NCBI GenBank assembly: GCA_003524705.1
Contig: DQGV01000041.1
Location: 1,925-14,937 of the forward strand
Source: Anaerolineae bacterium
GTDB taxonomy: Bacteria; Chloroflexota; Anaerolineae; Anaerolineales; Villigracilaceae
Reading direction: 5' to 3'
DNA: 13,013 nt
This document shows positions 1 through 6,202 of the stretch, piece after piece (the first letter of the stretch is position 1; each line of letters opens with the position of its first letter). Both the position numbers and the translations under genes were made by a program. The notes under the pieces are model-generated. The model was given only the letters and a program-made list of their open reading frames with translations. It was not told where the DNA came from and did no database searches.

Positions 1-480
1 TTGAAGTTCTTCACCAATGCCACCATAAAATGATGCTAAGAATCCTTGCCAAGCTGGTGGCTTGATATTTTCTGACATTGTGTTTATTGATTCACCTAAA
101 TCTTTTATCAACAAAGGTTGAAACACATACACATCTAAAACGATAATCAATACACCTGCAGTCAAACCTAAGATGATGCTGATTGGCAAAATGTTTTTTA
201 TTTTGTCACTGATAGATTCTTTATTCAACCATGCTTCGATTATCGGTGCGCCAAGCCCAATCCGATTTGCAAGTAATAAACCCAATGCAGTTAAGATGCC
301 CAATATGATTGAACCTTGCACAATTTGAATGGCAAGTAAAGCAGGCAATGGAATGGGTAATTCCAAATTTTGTAGCATGTCACTTTGCAAAGTTAATGTG
401 TATGGAATCACAGCCATTACACCGAATGTGCCTGCTAGCCATAAAATCAAAAATAGTTTCCAGTTAAAAGGTTTTGTCAT
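1..480 (-). CDS. CPBP-family (CAAX/Rce1-like) intramembrane metalloprotease, 3' end outside window
   Basis: Translating the minus strand from the ATG at 480 gives 160 codons open to the window edge, beginning MTKPFNWKLFLILWLAG. Hydrophobic stretches lie at about residues 7-24, 42-72 and 98-120. The last visible residues read FYGGIGEELQ, which matches the first glutamate motif (EExxxR) of CPBP/Rce1-like membrane proteases, with E157 and E158 as the putative catalytic pair. The rest of the catalytic core lies off the left edge. An SD-like GGAG sits 5 bases before the ATG. It is the last visible gene of the GntR-slipin-SdpI-DUF4177 operon, 27 bp after the preceding stop. Some CPBP proteins confer bacteriocin self-immunity and others mature membrane peptides; the substrate cannot be read here. 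The family call depends on one motif plus topology, so it is good but not certain. Confidence 0.78.
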   Translation of the reverse strand, partial: MTKPFNWKLFLILWLAGTFGVMAVIPYTLTLQSDMLQNLELPIPLPALLAIQIVQGSIILGILTALGLLLANRIGLGAPIIEAWLNKESISDKIKNILPISIILGLTAGVLIIVLDVYVFQPLLIKDLGESINTMSENIKPPAWQGFLASFYGGIGEELQ

Positions 481-491
481 TTCATTCTCCA

Positions 492-507
492 TGTTTCATG
501 TGAAACA
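492..507. repeat. parS-like palindrome TGTTTCATGTGAAACA, copy 1
   Basis: This 16-bp site has perfect 7-bp arms around a TG centre. With the flanking A and T the arms are 8 bp (491-508). It starts directly after the DUF4177 stop codon and ends 11 bp before the CPBP start. It differs from the widely conserved chromosomal parS consensus TGTTTCACGTGAAACA only at position 8 (T for C). An identical copy lies at each of two other gene junctions of the operon. Confidence 0.75.
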
Positions 508-741
508 TTATCCATAATTCATTTGCGGCATAGAACGTTTACGAATCGTTTCGCGGGTGAGTGGACGTTTGGCAATCACATGAATGTTATTGTGATTTTC
601 AAAAACAGTTGCACTGACAACTTCCCAACCTTCTTCACCCCAGTGATTCAAGGTTTCTTGCACTTCTTCTATTTTGAAACCAGACCAAAATTTGCCAAAG
701 GTTTCTGCGCGATATTCCCATTTTTCAAATTCGTTTGACAT
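508..741 (-). CDS. DUF4177-like small protein, 77 aa
   Basis: The protein begins MSNEFEKWEYRAETFGKFW. It has the pattern of DUF4177-type small proteins: an N-terminal WEY strand, then a helix with LNHWGEEGWEVVSATVF, the LN-x-x-G-x-E-GWE-V core of that family, followed by a short basic tail. It has no membrane segment or signal peptide. I chose the start at 741 because AGGAG lies 7 bases upstream; an in-frame ATG at 786 would translate the parS-like site and the adjacent hairpin and has no SD. The function of DUF4177 proteins is not known. The gene lies third after the regulator, between the SdpI-like and CPBP genes, so a role linked to that membrane-stress operon is plausible but is only inferred from position. 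Confidence 0.75.
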   Translation of the reverse strand: MSNEFEKWEYRAETFGKFWSGFKIEEVQETLNHWGEEGWEVVSATVFENHNNIHVIAKRPLTRETIRKRSMPQMNYG

Positions 742-756
742 CGTATTTCTCCTATA

Positions 757-772
757 TGTTTCATGTGAAACA
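757..772. repeat. parS-like palindrome TGTTTCATGTGAAACA, copy 2
   Basis: The 16 bp are identical to the copies at 492-507 and 1480-1495, with the same A and T flanks as copy 1 (756-773). It lies 15 bp upstream of the DUF4177 start codon, just outside its SD, and is separated by three bases from the long hairpin at 776-806. Confidence 0.75.
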
Positions 773-775
773 TTG

Positions 776-806
776 GATAAGGACACGGCATTGCCGTGTC
801 CTTATC
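776..806. repeat. Perfect 15-bp-arm palindrome between the SdpI-like and DUF4177 genes
   Basis: Arms 776-790 and 792-806 are perfect reverse complements of 15 bp around a single T, with core GGACACGGCA / TGCCGTGTCC. It follows the SdpI-like stop on the minus strand. No T-tract follows it in that direction, so it is not a classical terminator for this operon. It could act as an mRNA processing or stability hairpin. Its style (GC-rich palindrome with almost no loop) resembles the second palindrome at 9495-9522, so both may be dispersed REP-like elements. Confidence 0.8.
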
Positions 807-810
807 TTTA

Positions 811-1461
811 TTATACTTTGGTTTCATTACGATATAAAACGTAAGAGTAAATCACCAAAAACAAAACTGAAACCATCAGTGGCATAAAGAACAACCAGAA
901 GGCTGTCAGCCCGCCGAAGAAACTTCCAATGAAGGCTAAGGCTCCCACAAGCATGAACAGGTTGCCCCCAATTTGATGCGTTTTGTCCCACACAGAATCA
1001 CTCGAAAGCGTCCATGGAGTCCGAATGCCGATGAAGAAATTCCGTTTGGCTTGTTTGAGCATGTAGCCAATGAAGAAAAACAGCACGCCGAAAGCAGGGA
1101 GCAATGCCATGCTGAATCTAAAGTTTTGATAACCAAGATTCCAAACAAGTGTGATGGCGTGAATGTACAACATAAAACCGATAATCAACACGATGAATAA
1201 GTTGAAAGCACCGCGGAATTGTTCGATGTTTGCTTTGAGTGGGTCAATGTTTGGAAGTACGATAAACAAGCCGAACATTCCTAGCGTGACCAAAGGCATT
1301 AAGAACACGCCCCAGAATTTTGAGGTGAAACCATCGGCTTCATCGTTGACATTCCAATGGGATGCCATTTGCTCAGGCAATTGATTCCATAACAGTAAGC
1401 CTGCTATGAGTCCAATTGCGATGAGTGTTAGTACAAGAATAATTGTGGTTTTTGTTTTCAT
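811..1461 (-). CDS. SdpI-family membrane protein (DUF1648 + SdpI domain)
   Basis: A 216-aa integral membrane protein. A first TM segment (about 8-26) precedes a DUF1648-type stretch, LPEQMASHWNVNDEADG (29-44), with the typical H-W-N and D-x-x-D-G pattern. Further TM segments lie at about 50-70, 88-108, 116-135, 168-185 and 188-210. The hallmark of the SdpI family is at 140-166: RNFFIGIRTPWTLSSDSVW followed by K-T-H and G-G. In Bacillus subtilis SdpI is the immunity protein against the SDP toxin and also a signalling sensor; most homologues elsewhere have no known toxin partner. No sdpC-like toxin gene is visible here. AAAGGA lies about 8 bases upstream of the start. It follows the slipin gene by 35 bp, a gap containing a parS-like site. 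The family assignment is strong; the immunity role is an inference. Confidence 0.9.
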   Translation of the reverse strand: MKTKTTIILVLTLIAIGLIAGLLLWNQLPEQMASHWNVNDEADGFTSKFWGVFLMPLVTLGMFGLFIVLPNIDPLKANIEQFRGAFNLFIVLIIGFMLYIHAITLVWNLGYQNFRFSMALLPAFGVLFFFIGYMLKQAKRNFFIGIRTPWTLSSDSVWDKTHQIGGNLFMLVGALAFIGSFFGGLTAFWLFFMPLMVSVLFLVIYSYVLYRNETKV

Positions 1462-1479
1462 TTTATTTTCCTTTCTTTA

Positions 1480-1495
1480 TGTTTCATGTGAAACA
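1480..1495. repeat. parS-like palindrome TGTTTCATGTGAAACA, copy 3
   Basis: The 16 bp are identical to copies 1 and 2, but the right flank is G instead of T. The site lies one base after the slipin stop codon (1497-1499) and 18 bp before the SdpI-like start. Together the three copies span about 1 kb and occupy three of the four junctions of this operon. Confidence 0.75.
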
Positions 1496-1496
1496 G

Positions 1497-2423
1497 TTAT
1501 TCCTTCGGCAAATTATTTTGTGCCATCGAAACCATACCGCTGACACCGCCAAGATTCATTGTATCCACCGCGGAGCTGGGCACAATCACCAACGCGCCTT
1601 TTTCTTTCAAACCTTCAAACAACATATTCATCGCGCGTAAGTGCAAAGCGGTTGGATTGTTGATATATGCTTGTGAAGCCTCAGCAAATGATGCCGCAAT
1701 TTGCTTTTCAGATTCACCTAAAATCACACGTGCCTGACGTTCACGCTCGGCTTGCGCTTGACGAGACATCGCATCTTCCAAATCTTGCGGAATAACAATA
1801 TCTCGAATTTCAACTGATTGAACTGTCACACCCCAAGGTGTTGTGCGTTCATCAATCACGGCTTGTAATTCTTGGTCAATCGAACTACGACCAATCAAAA
1901 TATCTGCCAACATTTTTTTGCCGATAATGTCACGCAATGCAGTTTGTGCCGCCCAATCTACTGCGGCGCGATAATCTTCAACTTCCAACGCGGCTTTTTC
2001 AGCATCCCACACAACCCAAAACAAAACTGCATCCACATCCACTGGCACTGTGTCTTTCGTCAAAGTTTTTTGTGCGGCGAATGGTGAAACCATCACACGA
2101 TGATCAATCCATGTGGCAATCGTATCTACAATCGGAACAATCCAAAACAAACCTGGTCCTTTCAAACCAGTAAATTTTCCGAGTCGCAACACAATTGCTT
2201 TTTCCCATTGCGATGCAACTTTCAACGCAAACAAAATATATGTGGCGATGATGGTCCATACAGAAACCCATGTGCCAAGAATTGCGTCTGAATATTTTCC
2301 ATCACCAATCACAGCGCCTAACACTGCAATCAAAAGCAACACACCAAACAATGTGCCTGCAATTGGCGGAATGTGTTGGTCATTTTGTTTTTTGCTGATT
2401 GATTTTAAACTTCTTAGATTCAT
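1497..2423 (-). CDS. Slipin / stomatin-like SPFH-domain membrane protein
   Basis: A 308-aa protein with two hydrophobic segments near the N terminus (about 20-41 and 50-71), followed by an SPFH/band-7 domain (about 71-235). Family features include ASQWEKAIVLRLGKFTGLKGPGL at 70-92, the VDVDAVLFWVVWDAEKA segment at 128-144, and the helix IGRSSIDQELQAVIDERTTPWGV leading into VEIRDIVIP. An Ala/Glu/Arg-rich helix at about 218-250 is the usual oligomerisation region. Slipins form membrane-bound ring assemblies that organise membrane domains and often work with NfeD-type proteins or proteases. No NfeD gene is adjacent here; the downstream CPBP gene is a membrane protease. AGGAG lies about 9 bases before the ATG, and the gene follows the GntR gene by 17 bp. 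Confidence in the family is high; its specific role is unknown. Confidence 0.92.
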   Translation of the reverse strand: MNLRSLKSISKKQNDQHIPPIAGTLFGVLLLIAVLGAVIGDGKYSDAILGTWVSVWTIIATYILFALKVASQWEKAIVLRLGKFTGLKGPGLFWIVPIVDTIATWIDHRVMVSPFAAQKTLTKDTVPVDVDAVLFWVVWDAEKAALEVEDYRAAVDWAAQTALRDIIGKKMLADILIGRSSIDQELQAVIDERTTPWGVTVQSVEIRDIVIPQDLEDAMSRQAQAERERQARVILGESEKQIAASFAEASQAYINNPTALHLRAMNMLFEGLKEKGALVIVPSSAVDTMNLGGVSGMVSMAQNNLPKE

Positions 2424-2440
2424 TTCGACATTCTCCTTTT

Positions 2441-2851
2441 TTATAAATCTTTCGCTTCTTTTTTGACTTTCAACCTGTCTCTCACCATTTGACTTATATC
2501 TTGCGCCGAAAATCCTAAACGTTCTGCTTCATTGATAAATCTTTCTGTCAACGCAATCAGTGACTCACGCTTCAACTTTTCTGTCACTTTTTGTGATGGC
2601 ACTTCAGTGATGTATGTGCCGCGACCTTGTTGTGTGGAAATGATTCGTGCTTCATCCAACATCCGATACGCCCGTGCAATCGTATTGAAGTTAACTCTTA
2701 ATTCTTCAGCCAATGCTCGTACTGTTGGCAACTGGTCGCCTGGTTTTAGAATTCCATTCACAAGTTGACTTTGTACTTGTTCCACTATCTGTGTGTAAAT
2801 AGGAATGTGCGAATAGAAATCAAGCTGAAGGGTAAGTTTTTTGTTAACCAT
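2441..2851 (-). CDS. GntR-family transcriptional regulator, YtrA subfamily
   Basis: A 136-aa protein with an N-terminal winged helix-turn-helix (about 15-81), including IYTQIVEQVQSQLVNGILKPG, then LPTVRALAEELRVNFNTIAR and the wing QQGRGTYI. Only about 55 residues follow, forming the short helical C-terminal region typical of the YtrA subgroup, which lacks the large ligand domain of FadR or HutC types. YtrA-type regulators are usually autoregulated repressors of downstream membrane or transporter genes, often induced by cell-envelope antibiotics. Here it is the first gene of a five-gene minus-strand operon, and four ATTGTA boxes overlap its promoter, which fits autoregulation. The start at 2851 has AGAGG 4 bases upstream; the spacing is somewhat short. 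Confidence 0.92.
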   Translation of the reverse strand: MVNKKLTLQLDFYSHIPIYTQIVEQVQSQLVNGILKPGDQLPTVRALAEELRVNFNTIARAYRMLDEARIISTQQGRGTYITEVPSQKVTEKLKRESLIALTERFINEAERLGFSAQDISQMVRDRLKVKKEAKDL

Positions 2852-2863
2852 ATGCCTCTGTAA

Positions 2864-2895
2864 ATTGTACTAATTGTATCATTGTATGAATTGTA
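2864..2895 (-). promoter_or_regulatory. Four-copy ATTGTA (minus strand TACAAT) operator candidate
   Basis: ATTGTA occurs on the plus strand at 2864-2869, 2873-2878, 2881-2886 and 2890-2895, with start-to-start spacing of 9, 8 and 9 bp. The copy at 2890-2895 is also the -10 box of the proposed promoter, and the others cover the likely transcription start and early leader. This is where a repressor would block initiation. The likely ligand is the adjacent GntR/YtrA-type protein, but the binding site is inferred. Confidence 0.55.
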
Positions 2896-2917
2896 GCACT
2901 TAAAGATTTTTTGTCAA
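2890..2917 (-). promoter_or_regulatory. Sigma70-type promoter of the GntR-slipin-SdpI operon
   Basis: On the minus strand TTGACA (2917-2912) is separated by 16 bp from TACAAT (2895-2890). Both boxes are close to consensus. The start of transcription would fall near 2882-2884, about 32 bp before the GntR start codon at 2851. Confidence 0.7.
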
Positions 2918-2924
2918 GTTAAAT

Positions 2925-2950
2925 AAAAAAGCGTTCAATTGAACGCTTTT
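2925..2950 (-). terminator. Rho-independent terminator of pdxR
   Basis: The hairpin at 2931-2946 has arms GCGTTC and GAACGC around AATT. On the minus strand it is followed by six T (2930-2925), and A residues precede it, so it could also act in the other direction. It overlaps the end of the pdxR stop region and separates it from the next promoter. Confidence 0.85.
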
Positions 2951-4427
2951 ATTTCAGTATTTTATTTTGCCTTATTGCTTTCCCCAACCTTTTGATTCCC
3001 TCTTCAATATCTTCCACAGGTTGAGATGCAAAATTAAGGCGAAGCCATTCTTTGCCGTCTTTATCATCGATAAAGAAAAAATTGCCAGGCACAAACGAAA
3101 TACCTTCTTTACAAGCCAAAGGCAATAATTCATCTGCATACATTTTTTCGGGCAATCGCAACCAGATAAATAATCCGCCACTGGGAATATCAAACGAAAA
3201 TTTGGATGGTAAATATTTTTTAATTGCTTCTACCATCACATCTCGTCTTTTGCGAAAAATTTGACTAGAACGATGTAAGTAAGTTTGATATCGACCAACT
3301 GTCACATAGGCATCTAATGCTCGTTGAATCAGAGTCGATGTCGCCAAGTCACTGAGGCGTTTGAAGTTGAGCAAACTGTCATAGACAGGTCCATCTGCCA
3401 CAATGAATCCAACCCGCAAGCCAGGCATTAACATCTTAGAAAAAGTGCCAACGTAAATGACCTGTCCATTTGAATCTAGTGCTTTCAACGAAGGTTGAGC
3501 ATGACCTTCATAACGTAAATCGCCAACAAAATCATCTTCCAAAATTGGAACGTTATATTTTTCTGCCAACAAAATTAACTCACGGCGTCGCGGACTGCTC
3601 AAACAAGTTCCTGTTGGGTTATGAAAATTGGGAATCGTATAAATCAACTTAGGATGATGTTGCTGTAAAAGTTTTTCCAACTTTTCTACTTGCATGCCTT
3701 GACTATCCATTGGAATGCCTATGATTTGAAAACCCAAAGCGCGGAATAAATCGATAGCGACAGAGTAGGTTGGGTTTTCAACCAAGATAATGTCATTGGG
3801 TTTTAGCAAAACCTGCGCAACCAAAAATATAGCTTGTTGTGAACCAGCCGTAATTAAAATGCTTTCCGAATTTGTTTGTAATCCCTGACTTGCAAGAATA
3901 TGAACAATACCTTCTCTTAAAGGTGCATATCCACTGCGTTCGCCATATTCCAATGCGGCGATTTGATCACGGCGCATAACAGTCTGTAAAATTTTACGAA
4001 ATTCTTCCGATGGGAATTGACGTGTGTCACTAATGCCACTAGCAAAACTAATTGGGTTTGGATGCCCCGCATTTTGCAACATTTCATCAATAGAATCTAA
4101 ATTCGTGTTTGATTCTTGAAACCGAAAATTTTGTTGCCACAATGGCAAAGATGAATCTATATTGTTTTTTGAAGCTTTTGGAATCAAAGAGTGTGGCAAA
4201 ACATACGTTCCGCTTCCCATACGAGAAAATACCAAACCTTCGGCTTCTAATAATGAATACGCATTTTCAATTGTGGCGCGGTTGACTCCCAAATCATTTG
4301 CGAGTTGACGATATGCTGGTAAACGTGTGTCTGCTGTCAACTTGCCAGAAAGAATCGCATTTCGCAGATAGTTTCCAATCTGCTCATAAAGTGGCGTATC
4401 ACTTTCACGGTCAAGTGGGATGCGCAT
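2949..4427 (-). CDS. pdxR: MocR/GntR-type PLP-dependent regulator, probable PdxR
   Basis: A 492-aa MocR-family protein. An N-terminal GntR winged helix (about 10-78, with LPAYRQLANDLGVNRATIE and the wing MGSGTYV) is joined by a linker (about 79-125) to a fold-type I aminotransferase-like domain (126-490). Aminotransferase signatures are NFHNPTG (267-273), ILEDDF (295-300) and GTFSK (327-331), where K331 is the expected PLP lysine; R463 in WLRLNF is the usual carboxylate-binding Arg position. In several Gram-positive bacteria PdxR-type MocR proteins sense PLP and control pdxST. The gene here is directly divergent from pdxS, which supports that assignment. GGAG lies 8 bases before the start. 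The protein family is certain; the regulatory role comes from context. Confidence 0.88.
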   Translation of the reverse strand: MRIPLDRESDTPLYEQIGNYLRNAILSGKLTADTRLPAYRQLANDLGVNRATIENAYSLLEAEGLVFSRMGSGTYVLPHSLIPKASKNNIDSSLPLWQQNFRFQESNTNLDSIDEMLQNAGHPNPISFASGISDTRQFPSEEFRKILQTVMRRDQIAALEYGERSGYAPLREGIVHILASQGLQTNSESILITAGSQQAIFLVAQVLLKPNDIILVENPTYSVAIDLFRALGFQIIGIPMDSQGMQVEKLEKLLQQHHPKLIYTIPNFHNPTGTCLSSPRRRELILLAEKYNVPILEDDFVGDLRYEGHAQPSLKALDSNGQVIYVGTFSKMLMPGLRVGFIVADGPVYDSLLNFKRLSDLATSTLIQRALDAYVTVGRYQTYLHRSSQIFRKRRDVMVEAIKKYLPSKFSFDIPSGGLFIWLRLPEKMYADELLPLACKEGISFVPGNFFFIDDKDGKEWLRLNFASQPVEDIEEGIKRLGKAIRQNKILK

Positions 4428-4621
4428 TTTTTCTCTCCAAAATCATATTGGCATGGTGAATATATCATCAGGCAGGCTTTAAAAATAGAGGCAATTCTCA
4501 AAAAATGAGATTCATAAGAAAAATTGGACGGGTATTTAATCAGATTTATTGGCTCTTAACGTAGTCCAATTTCAGTCTAAAATTAGCAATACATAAAAAG
4601 TTTTTATTAGGAGTAAAAATT
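4428..4621. promoter_or_regulatory. Divergent pdxR-pdxS control region with ATTGG half-sites
   Basis: This 194-bp gap must hold both promoters. ATTGG half-sites occur in the same orientation at 4447, 4523 (within AAATTGGAC, 4521-4529) and 4548, and in inverse orientation within GTCCAATTT (4564-4572). The last two 9-bp boxes, at 4521 and 4564, are exact reverse complements. The 4523 and 4548 copies are 25 bp apart. A candidate -10 for pdxS is TAAAAT (4578-4583), with only a poor -35 (CTTAAC) at 17-bp spacing, as expected for an activated promoter. A strong SD (AGGAG, 4609-4613) precedes pdxS. Binding by PdxR is inferred. Confidence 0.5.
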
Positions 4622-5509
4622 ATGGAAGCAAAAACTGGAACATGGACTGAGAAAAAAGGCTTGGCTCAAATGTTGAAAGGCGGCGTCATCATGGATGTGG
4701 TGAATGCAGAACAAGCCAAAATTGCGGAAGATGCTGGCGCGTGTGCAGTAATGGCACTAGAACGCGTCCCTGCTGACATTCGTGCGGATGGTGGTGTGGC
4801 AAGAATGTCAGACCCTGACATGATTTTGAAGATTATGGATGCAGTCACGATTCCTGTGATGGCAAAATGTCGCATCGGTCATTTCGTGGAAGCTCAGATT
4901 CTTGAATCTATTGGCGTTGATTACATTGATGAATCTGAAGTGTTAACTCCAGCCGATGAAGAACATCACATTTTGAAACATAATTTCAAAGTGCCGTTTG
5001 TTTGTGGTTGTCGCAACATTGGTGAAGCACTTCGTAGAATCGGTGAAGGCGCGGCAATGATTCGCACAAAGGGTGAAGCAGGTACAGGCGACGTAGTCGA
5101 AGCGGTTCGTCATGCACGTTCAGTAGTAGGTGCCATTAAACAAATCCAAAATATGGATGATGAAGAGTTGATGACGTTCGCTAAAAACAATGGCGCGCCT
5201 TATGAATTAATCAAAGAAGTAAAAACTTTAGGTCGTATGCCTGTGGTTAATTTTGCGGCGGGTGGCGTTGCAACTCCAGCGGATGCGGCTTTGATGATGC
5301 AACTCGGTGTGGATGGTGTCTTTGTGGGTTCTGGTATTTTCAAATCTGGTGACCCTGCTAAACGTGCCGCCGCGATTGTTAAATCTGTGACACATTATCA
5401 AGATGCTTCTATATTGGCAGAAGTCAGCAAGAATCTTGGTGAGGCAATGGTTGGACGTAATGCCGCTCAAATGCCAGAAGCGGAGAAGTTGGCTGTAAGA
5501 GGTTGGTAA
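4622..5509 (+). CDS. pdxS: Pyridoxal 5'-phosphate synthase lyase/synthase subunit PdxS
   Basis: A 295-aa SNZ/PDX1-family protein, the normal full length. It builds PLP from ribose 5-phosphate (or ribulose 5-phosphate), glyceraldehyde 3-phosphate and ammonia supplied by PdxT, in the cytoplasm as a dodecamer of beta/alpha barrels. Conserved segments include KGGVIMDVV with D25, [20 protein letters not shown] (46-65), [14 protein letters not shown] with catalytic K82, [16 protein letters not shown] (102-117) and [15 protein letters not shown] with the second catalytic lysine K150. These correspond to K81 and K149 in the B. subtilis enzyme. MAKC instead of the common MAKA is a minor variant. AGGAG lies 8 bases before the ATG. 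It is followed by pdxT after a 70-bp gap filled by a repeat. Confidence 0.98.
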   Translation: MEAKTGTWTEKKGLAQMLKGGVIMDVVNAEQAKIAEDAGACAVMALERVPADIRADGGVARMSDPDMILKIMDAVTIPVMAKCRIGHFVEAQILESIGVDYIDESEVLTPADEEHHILKHNFKVPFVCGCRNIGEALRRIGEGAAMIRTKGEAGTGDVVEAVRHARSVVGAIKQIQNMDDEELMTFAKNNGAPYELIKEVKTLGRMPVVNFAAGGVATPADAALMMQLGVDGVFVGSGIFKSGDPAKRAAAIVKSVTHYQDASILAEVSKNLGEAMVGRNAAQMPEAEKLAVRGW

Positions 5510-5518
5510 TTATTAGCA

Positions 5519-5577
5519 TTCAGCCGTCAGCGATTAGCAATTAGCTAAAAGCTGATGGCTGAGTGCTGAAAGCTGAA
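5519..5577. repeat. Inverted array of 7-bp TCAGCNN-type units between pdxS and pdxT
   Basis: The left arm (5519-5546) and right arm (5550-5577) are 28 bp each around an AAA spacer. The left arm reads as four units with period 7: TTCAGCC, GTCAGCG, ATTAGCA, ATTAGCT. The reverse complement of the right arm aligns to it unit for unit, with AGC invariant and mismatches mainly at the two variable positions. The transcript could fold into a long imperfect hairpin. The element fills almost the whole pdxS-pdxT gap and ends 2 bp before the pdxT start codon. It resembles dispersed AGCTGA-rich repeats known from other genomes; this link is from memory. Confidence 0.8.
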
Positions 5578-5579
5578 TT

Positions 5580-6158
5580 ATGAAAATAGGTGTATTAGCA
5601 CTGCAAGGCGATTTTGCAGAACATATTTCTATGCTGAAAAAAATCGGTGTGGAGACAGCGGAAGTGCGTTTGCCAAAACATTTGGATGGATTAGATGGCT
5701 TGATTATGCCCGGCGGAGAATCCACAACGATTGGCAAACTGGCAGTTGCTTATGATTTGATGAAGCCATTACAAGAATTTGGAAAGTCAAAAGCAATTTG
5801 GGGAACTTGTGCCGGCGCAATTTTTCTTTCAAAAGATATCGGTCGTGACCAGCCTTTGCTGGGTTTGATGAATATCAAAGTGCAAAGAAATGCATTTGGC
5901 CGTCAAGTGGATTCGTTTGAAACAGATTTAGAAATTGATGAGTTGTATAAAGCCACTGGCACAGAACATCCATACCATGCAGTGTTTATCCGCGCGCCGA
6001 TTATTGAATCGGTGAGTGGAAAGGCAAAAGTGCTGAGTCAACTTGAAGATGGAAGAATCGTCGCGGCACAAGAAGGGCATTTGTTGGCAACTTCGTTTCA
6101 TCCTGAACTGACAGATGATACAAGATTTCACGAATATTTCATTTCCCTAGCATCTTAA
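5580..6158 (+). CDS. pdxT: Pyridoxal 5'-phosphate synthase glutaminase subunit PdxT
   Basis: A 192-aa class I glutamine amidotransferase of the SNO/PDX2 family. It hydrolyses glutamine and channels ammonia to PdxS. The N terminus MKIGVLALQGDFAEH is diagnostic. The oxyanion region is MPGGESTTIGKL (43-54), the nucleophile is C77 in WGTCAGAI, and the catalytic His/Glu pair is H174/E176 in SFHPELTDD. R-N-A-F-G-R-Q-V-D-S-F-E follows the usual PdxT pattern. The length is normal. No Shine-Dalgarno is visible: the bases before the ATG belong to the AGCTGA-type repeat. Expression may depend on coupling to pdxS, on weak initiation, or on a hairpin presenting the start. A strong hairpin follows the stop. 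Confidence 0.97.
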   Translation: MKIGVLALQGDFAEHISMLKKIGVETAEVRLPKHLDGLDGLIMPGGESTTIGKLAVAYDLMKPLQEFGKSKAIWGTCAGAIFLSKDIGRDQPLLGLMNIKVQRNAFGRQVDSFETDLEIDELYKATGTEHPYHAVFIRAPIIESVSGKAKVLSQLEDGRIVAAQEGHLLATSFHPELTDDTRFHEYFISLAS

Positions 6159-6160
6159 CA

Positions 6161-6192
6161 ATAAATGAGTGTGGATTTCCACACTCATTTAT
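6161..6192 (+). terminator. Hairpin terminator-like structure after pdxT
   Basis: Arms 6161-6175 and 6178-6192 are perfect 15-bp reverse complements (core GAGTGTGGA / TCCACACTC) with a TT centre. It begins 2 bp after the pdxT stop. The 3' side ends in ATTTAT rather than a long T-tract, so termination efficiency is uncertain. Its last bases overlap the -10 element of the next gene. Confidence 0.6.
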
Positions 6193-6195
6193 AAT
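6190..6195 (+). promoter_or_regulatory. TATAAT -10 box placed for a leaderless transcript
   Basis: A perfect TATAAT ends 7 bases before the ATG at 6203, so transcription would start at or next to the start codon. No SD exists in the gap, and the preceding hairpin would separate this gene from pdxT. No good -35 is seen; that position lies within the hairpin stem. Confidence 0.45.
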
Positions 6196-6202
6196 TAACG
6201 GC

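Noticed and set aside
742..786. Upstream in-frame ATG at 786 for the DUF4177 gene
   Set aside because: It would translate the parS-like site and part of the hairpin and lacks an SD, whereas the ATG at 741 has AGGAG at good spacing.
2925..2950. Palindrome at 2931-2946 as a further dispersed repeat
   Set aside because: Its 6-bp arms, AATT loop, T-tract and position right after the pdxR stop are fully explained by a terminator.
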